Assembly (NCBI RefSeq): GCF_019991125.1
Contig: NZ_JAGENB010000002.1
Coordinates: 186,001 to 250,000 of the forward strand
DNA length: 64,000 nt
Origin: Phyllobacterium calauticae
Lineage (GTDB): Bacteria; Pseudomonadota; Alphaproteobacteria; Rhizobiales; Rhizobiaceae
Direction: 5' to 3'
This document shows positions 62,299 through 64,000 of the stretch, piece after piece. A program made the translations under genes and the position numbers. The notes beneath the pieces were generated by a model that saw only the letters and a list, made by a program, of their open reading frames with translations, was not told where the DNA came from and did no database searches. Positions within the stretch are counted from its first letter, which is position 1. Every line of letters begins with the position of its first letter.

Positions 62299-62581
62299 GC
62301 GGCACTCCTGCGTGGGCTTGCGTCGTCGTTCTTCATTGGGCATTGAAAAATGCCGTTCGATATTCCATATGACATGGCTGAACGCGGTGGTCGATTGACC
62401 TTACCACCGCTGCAACAACCCAAAATGTCTGGCTAGGTCACGGACCATAGAGAAAACCGCGCTTCCGGTCAATTGCGACACGACAACTCTTCGTGGAAAT
62501 CGGTGTCGAACCGGTCCGCCGCGATGATTGATTTCGTTCGGACCCGCCGGTAGGCTGCGCGGACAACAGGAGAGTAAAGCC

Positions 62582-63031
62582 ATGCGCGATACCATCGCCG
62601 GGGCACTGACAACCGCCATCAAGGCACAGGACAAGCGCCGCGTCTCCACGCTGCGCCTGATCATGGCCGCCATTCAGGATCGGGATATTCTCAATCGCGG
62701 ATCGGGCAAGGACCCGGTCACGGGCGACGAGATCAGCGCGATTCTGGCCAAGATGATCAAGCAGCGCGAGGAATCCGCCAAGCTGTACGAGGACGGCAAC
62801 CGGCTTGAACTTGCCGAGCAGGAGCGCAGCGAGATCGAGATCATCCGGGGTTTCCTGCCCAAGCAGCTGGGCGACGAGGATATCCGCCAGGCCTGCTCGC
62901 AGGTCATCGAGGAAATCGGCGCGGGCGGACTGCGCGACATGGGCAAGTGCATGAATGCGCTGAAGGAAAAATACGCCGGCCAGATGGACTTCACCAAGGC
63001 CAGCGGTATCGTCAAGGAAATCCTGCAGTAA
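62582..63031 (+). CDS. yqeY: GatB/YqeY domain protein
   Basis: A 149-residue protein of the YqeY family related to the C-terminal tail domain of GatB/E, which contacts tRNA. Hallmarks are KRRVSTLRLIMAAIQDRDIL, then RLELAEQERSEIEIIRGFLP and DMGKCMNALKEKYAGQMDFT. AGGAG precedes the ATG. In other alphaproteobacteria it lies between carA and dnaG; here a leftward MFS gene follows it instead. The precise role is unknown. Confidence 0.9.
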   Translation: MRDTIAGALTTAIKAQDKRRVSTLRLIMAAIQDRDILNRGSGKDPVTGDEISAILAKMIKQREESAKLYEDGNRLELAEQERSEIEIIRGFLPKQLGDEDIRQACSQVIEEIGAGGLRDMGKCMNALKEKYAGQMDFTKASGIVKEILQ

Positions 63032-63074
63032 GCTGCCGGTTACACAAACTGGTGCCGGATGTGCAGCCGCCGTT

Positions 63075-64000
63075 TCAGCACTGCGCTGAAACGGCCGTTT
63101 CCAGTGGTGCGGGGTCCGACATCCGGGCGTTGCGGTACACCATCACGGCGACCATGAGGGCGGCCAGTCCGGCACCGATGGAGACGCAGAACCCGGACCG
63201 GGCGCCGTAGGCGTCGATCACCAGTCCGGACAGGGATGAGCCCAACGCCATTCCGATGCCGATACCCGTCATTGCCCATGTGATGCCCTCGGTGAGTTTG
63301 GACGGCGGCACGAGGCGCTCGATCAGCCCCATGGAGATGATGATGGTGGGTGACACGGCAGCACCGGCCAGGAACAGGATCACCGCAAGAATCGGGATAC
63401 TGGTCACGAAAAGCAGGGGCAGAGTCGTCAGCATGGCCAGCGCGATGGCATAAAGGAACTGTGTTGCCAGCGGCCGCCTGAACTTGAGCGTGCCAAAGAC
63501 AAGGCCGATGATCAGCGATCCGGCGGCATAGCTGGCCAGAACGACGCTGGCCGCCGCCTTCTGGCCCTGTTCCCCCGCAAAGGCGATGGCCGTCACCTCG
63601 GCGGTGCCGAAAATGGCGCCTATGGCTACCAACGTCAGCACGATCCACTGCAGCGGGCGCAGGCGAATGACCGATGTTCCCCTGCTTCTGTCCTGCGCAT
63701 GAACAGGTGGTTCCGTCGATCTCTGGGCAACGAACAGCAGCGTGCCGACGGTTAGGAACAGCGTTGCCGCCAGCGGACCGGCTTCCGGAAAGAGCGCAAC
63801 GCTCAGTCCGATCGAGACGATCGGCCCGACCATGTAGACAATTTCATCAACAACTGATTCCAGCGCAAAGGCGGTGTGAAGTTTTGGCGTGTCGCGATAG
63901 ATCGCGGTCCAGCGTGCCCGCACCATGGCGGATATGCTGGGCATGAAGCCGGCCGATATGGCGAACAGAAACAGCATCCAGCTCGATGCGCCGTAGCGCG
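63075..64000 (-). CDS. MFS transporter (5' end outside window)
   Basis: The last 307 residues of a major facilitator protein are visible; its reading frame stays open across position 64000, so the N-terminal helices 1-3 or so are missing. Visible helices include VDEIVYMVGPIVSIGLSVAL, the central loop near 63680-63720 (RSTEPPVHAQDRSRG), and LRPLQWIVLTLVAIGAIFGT and the second-half helices that follow. This matches sugar-efflux/drug-like MFS with no assigned substrate. A 10-bp hairpin overlaps its stop codon. Confidence 0.8.
   Translation of the reverse strand, partial: RYGASSWMLFLFAISAGFMPSISAMVRARWTAIYRDTPKLHTAFALESVVDEIVYMVGPIVSIGLSVALFPEAGPLAATLFLTVGTLLFVAQRSTEPPVHAQDRSRGTSVIRLRPLQWIVLTLVAIGAIFGTAEVTAIAFAGEQGQKAAASVVLASYAAGSLIIGLVFGTLKFRRPLATQFLYAIALAMLTTLPLLFVTSIPILAVILFLAGAAVSPTIIISMGLIERLVPPSKLTEGITWAMTGIGIGMALGSSLSGLVIDAYGARSGFCVSIGAGLAALMVAVMVYRNARMSDPAPLETAVSAQC

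Noticed and set aside
63069-63095. Hairpin GCCGTTTCAG/CTGAAACGGC as a terminator
   Set aside because: It overlaps the MFS stop codon and is not followed by a U-tract on either strand.

Overview
The window is alphaproteobacterial chromosome of about 60% G+C and most resembles the order Hyphomicrobiales (Rhizobiales), near Brucellaceae/Phyllobacteriaceae. The evidence is a BA14K-family protein, an lpcC-type LPS core mannosyltransferase beside greA, a trxB-lsrB(vtlR)-AbcR sRNA block, a petP/petR-like regulator pair, a UvrB with long terminal extensions, and many GANTC sites. No phage, IS transposase, CRISPR array, rRNA or tRNA gene was recognised. The genus is not certain.

Layout. 1-2.5 kb: leftward lgt / SAM-methyltransferase / pgeF operon (pgeF runs off the left edge). 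2.6-4.4 kb: ubiK, a ybjN-like gene and a CsaA-like tRNA-binding protein. 4.4-7.6 kb: a Tat-exported GMC dehydrogenase pair, a glyoxalase I and a ribbon-helix-helix protein. 7.6-10.4 kb: MarR / OmpR-type regulator / histidine kinase. 10.7-13.4 kb: ilvE, a small Gly-rich membrane protein, a metallo-hydrolase and a BA14K protein. 13.7-18.6 kb: cold-shock gene, lytic transglycosylase, lipid kinase, HAD hydrolase and a HerA-like ATPase. 18.7-24.1 kb: an accessory block of regulator/target pairs transcribed divergently (TetR/saccharopine-reductase-like, CGNR/hydrolase, TetR/MFS), each with visible inverted-repeat operators. 24.1-34.3 kb: uvrB, SemiSWEET, a lipoprotein hydrolase, an enolase-superfamily enzyme, yciA, VOC, ltrA, extensin-like and EamA genes.

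34.4-42.4 kb is a conserved core block: greA (with a terminator in its leader), lpcC, GT25, Lrp, trkH, trxB, lsrB, an AbcR-family sRNA and msrP. 42.5-51.8 kb: aspartate aminotransferase, GST, a LysR/MDR oxidoreductase pair, a Tat-exported M20 amidohydrolase, cspA, an ABC exporter with a degenerate ATPase domain, and an NmrA-type oxidoreductase under a SoxR/MerR-type promoter. 51.9-64 kb: arsR, carB (with a leader terminator), a zinc metallopeptidase, Asp/Glu racemase with a divergent Lrp gene, a TetA-like MFS, an aldo/keto reductase, carA, yqeY and a partial MFS gene.

How it works together. The core genes serve nucleotide, amino-acid, envelope and redox housekeeping. Scattered among them are small stress or catabolic cassettes made of one regulator, one enzyme or transporter, and an operator between them. 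The most notable non-coding features are the AbcR sRNA, leader terminators before greA and carB, the 19-bp-spacer SoxR-type promoter, and two copies plus a relic of a ~123-bp inverted-repeat element. Many convergent genes abut or share stop codons.
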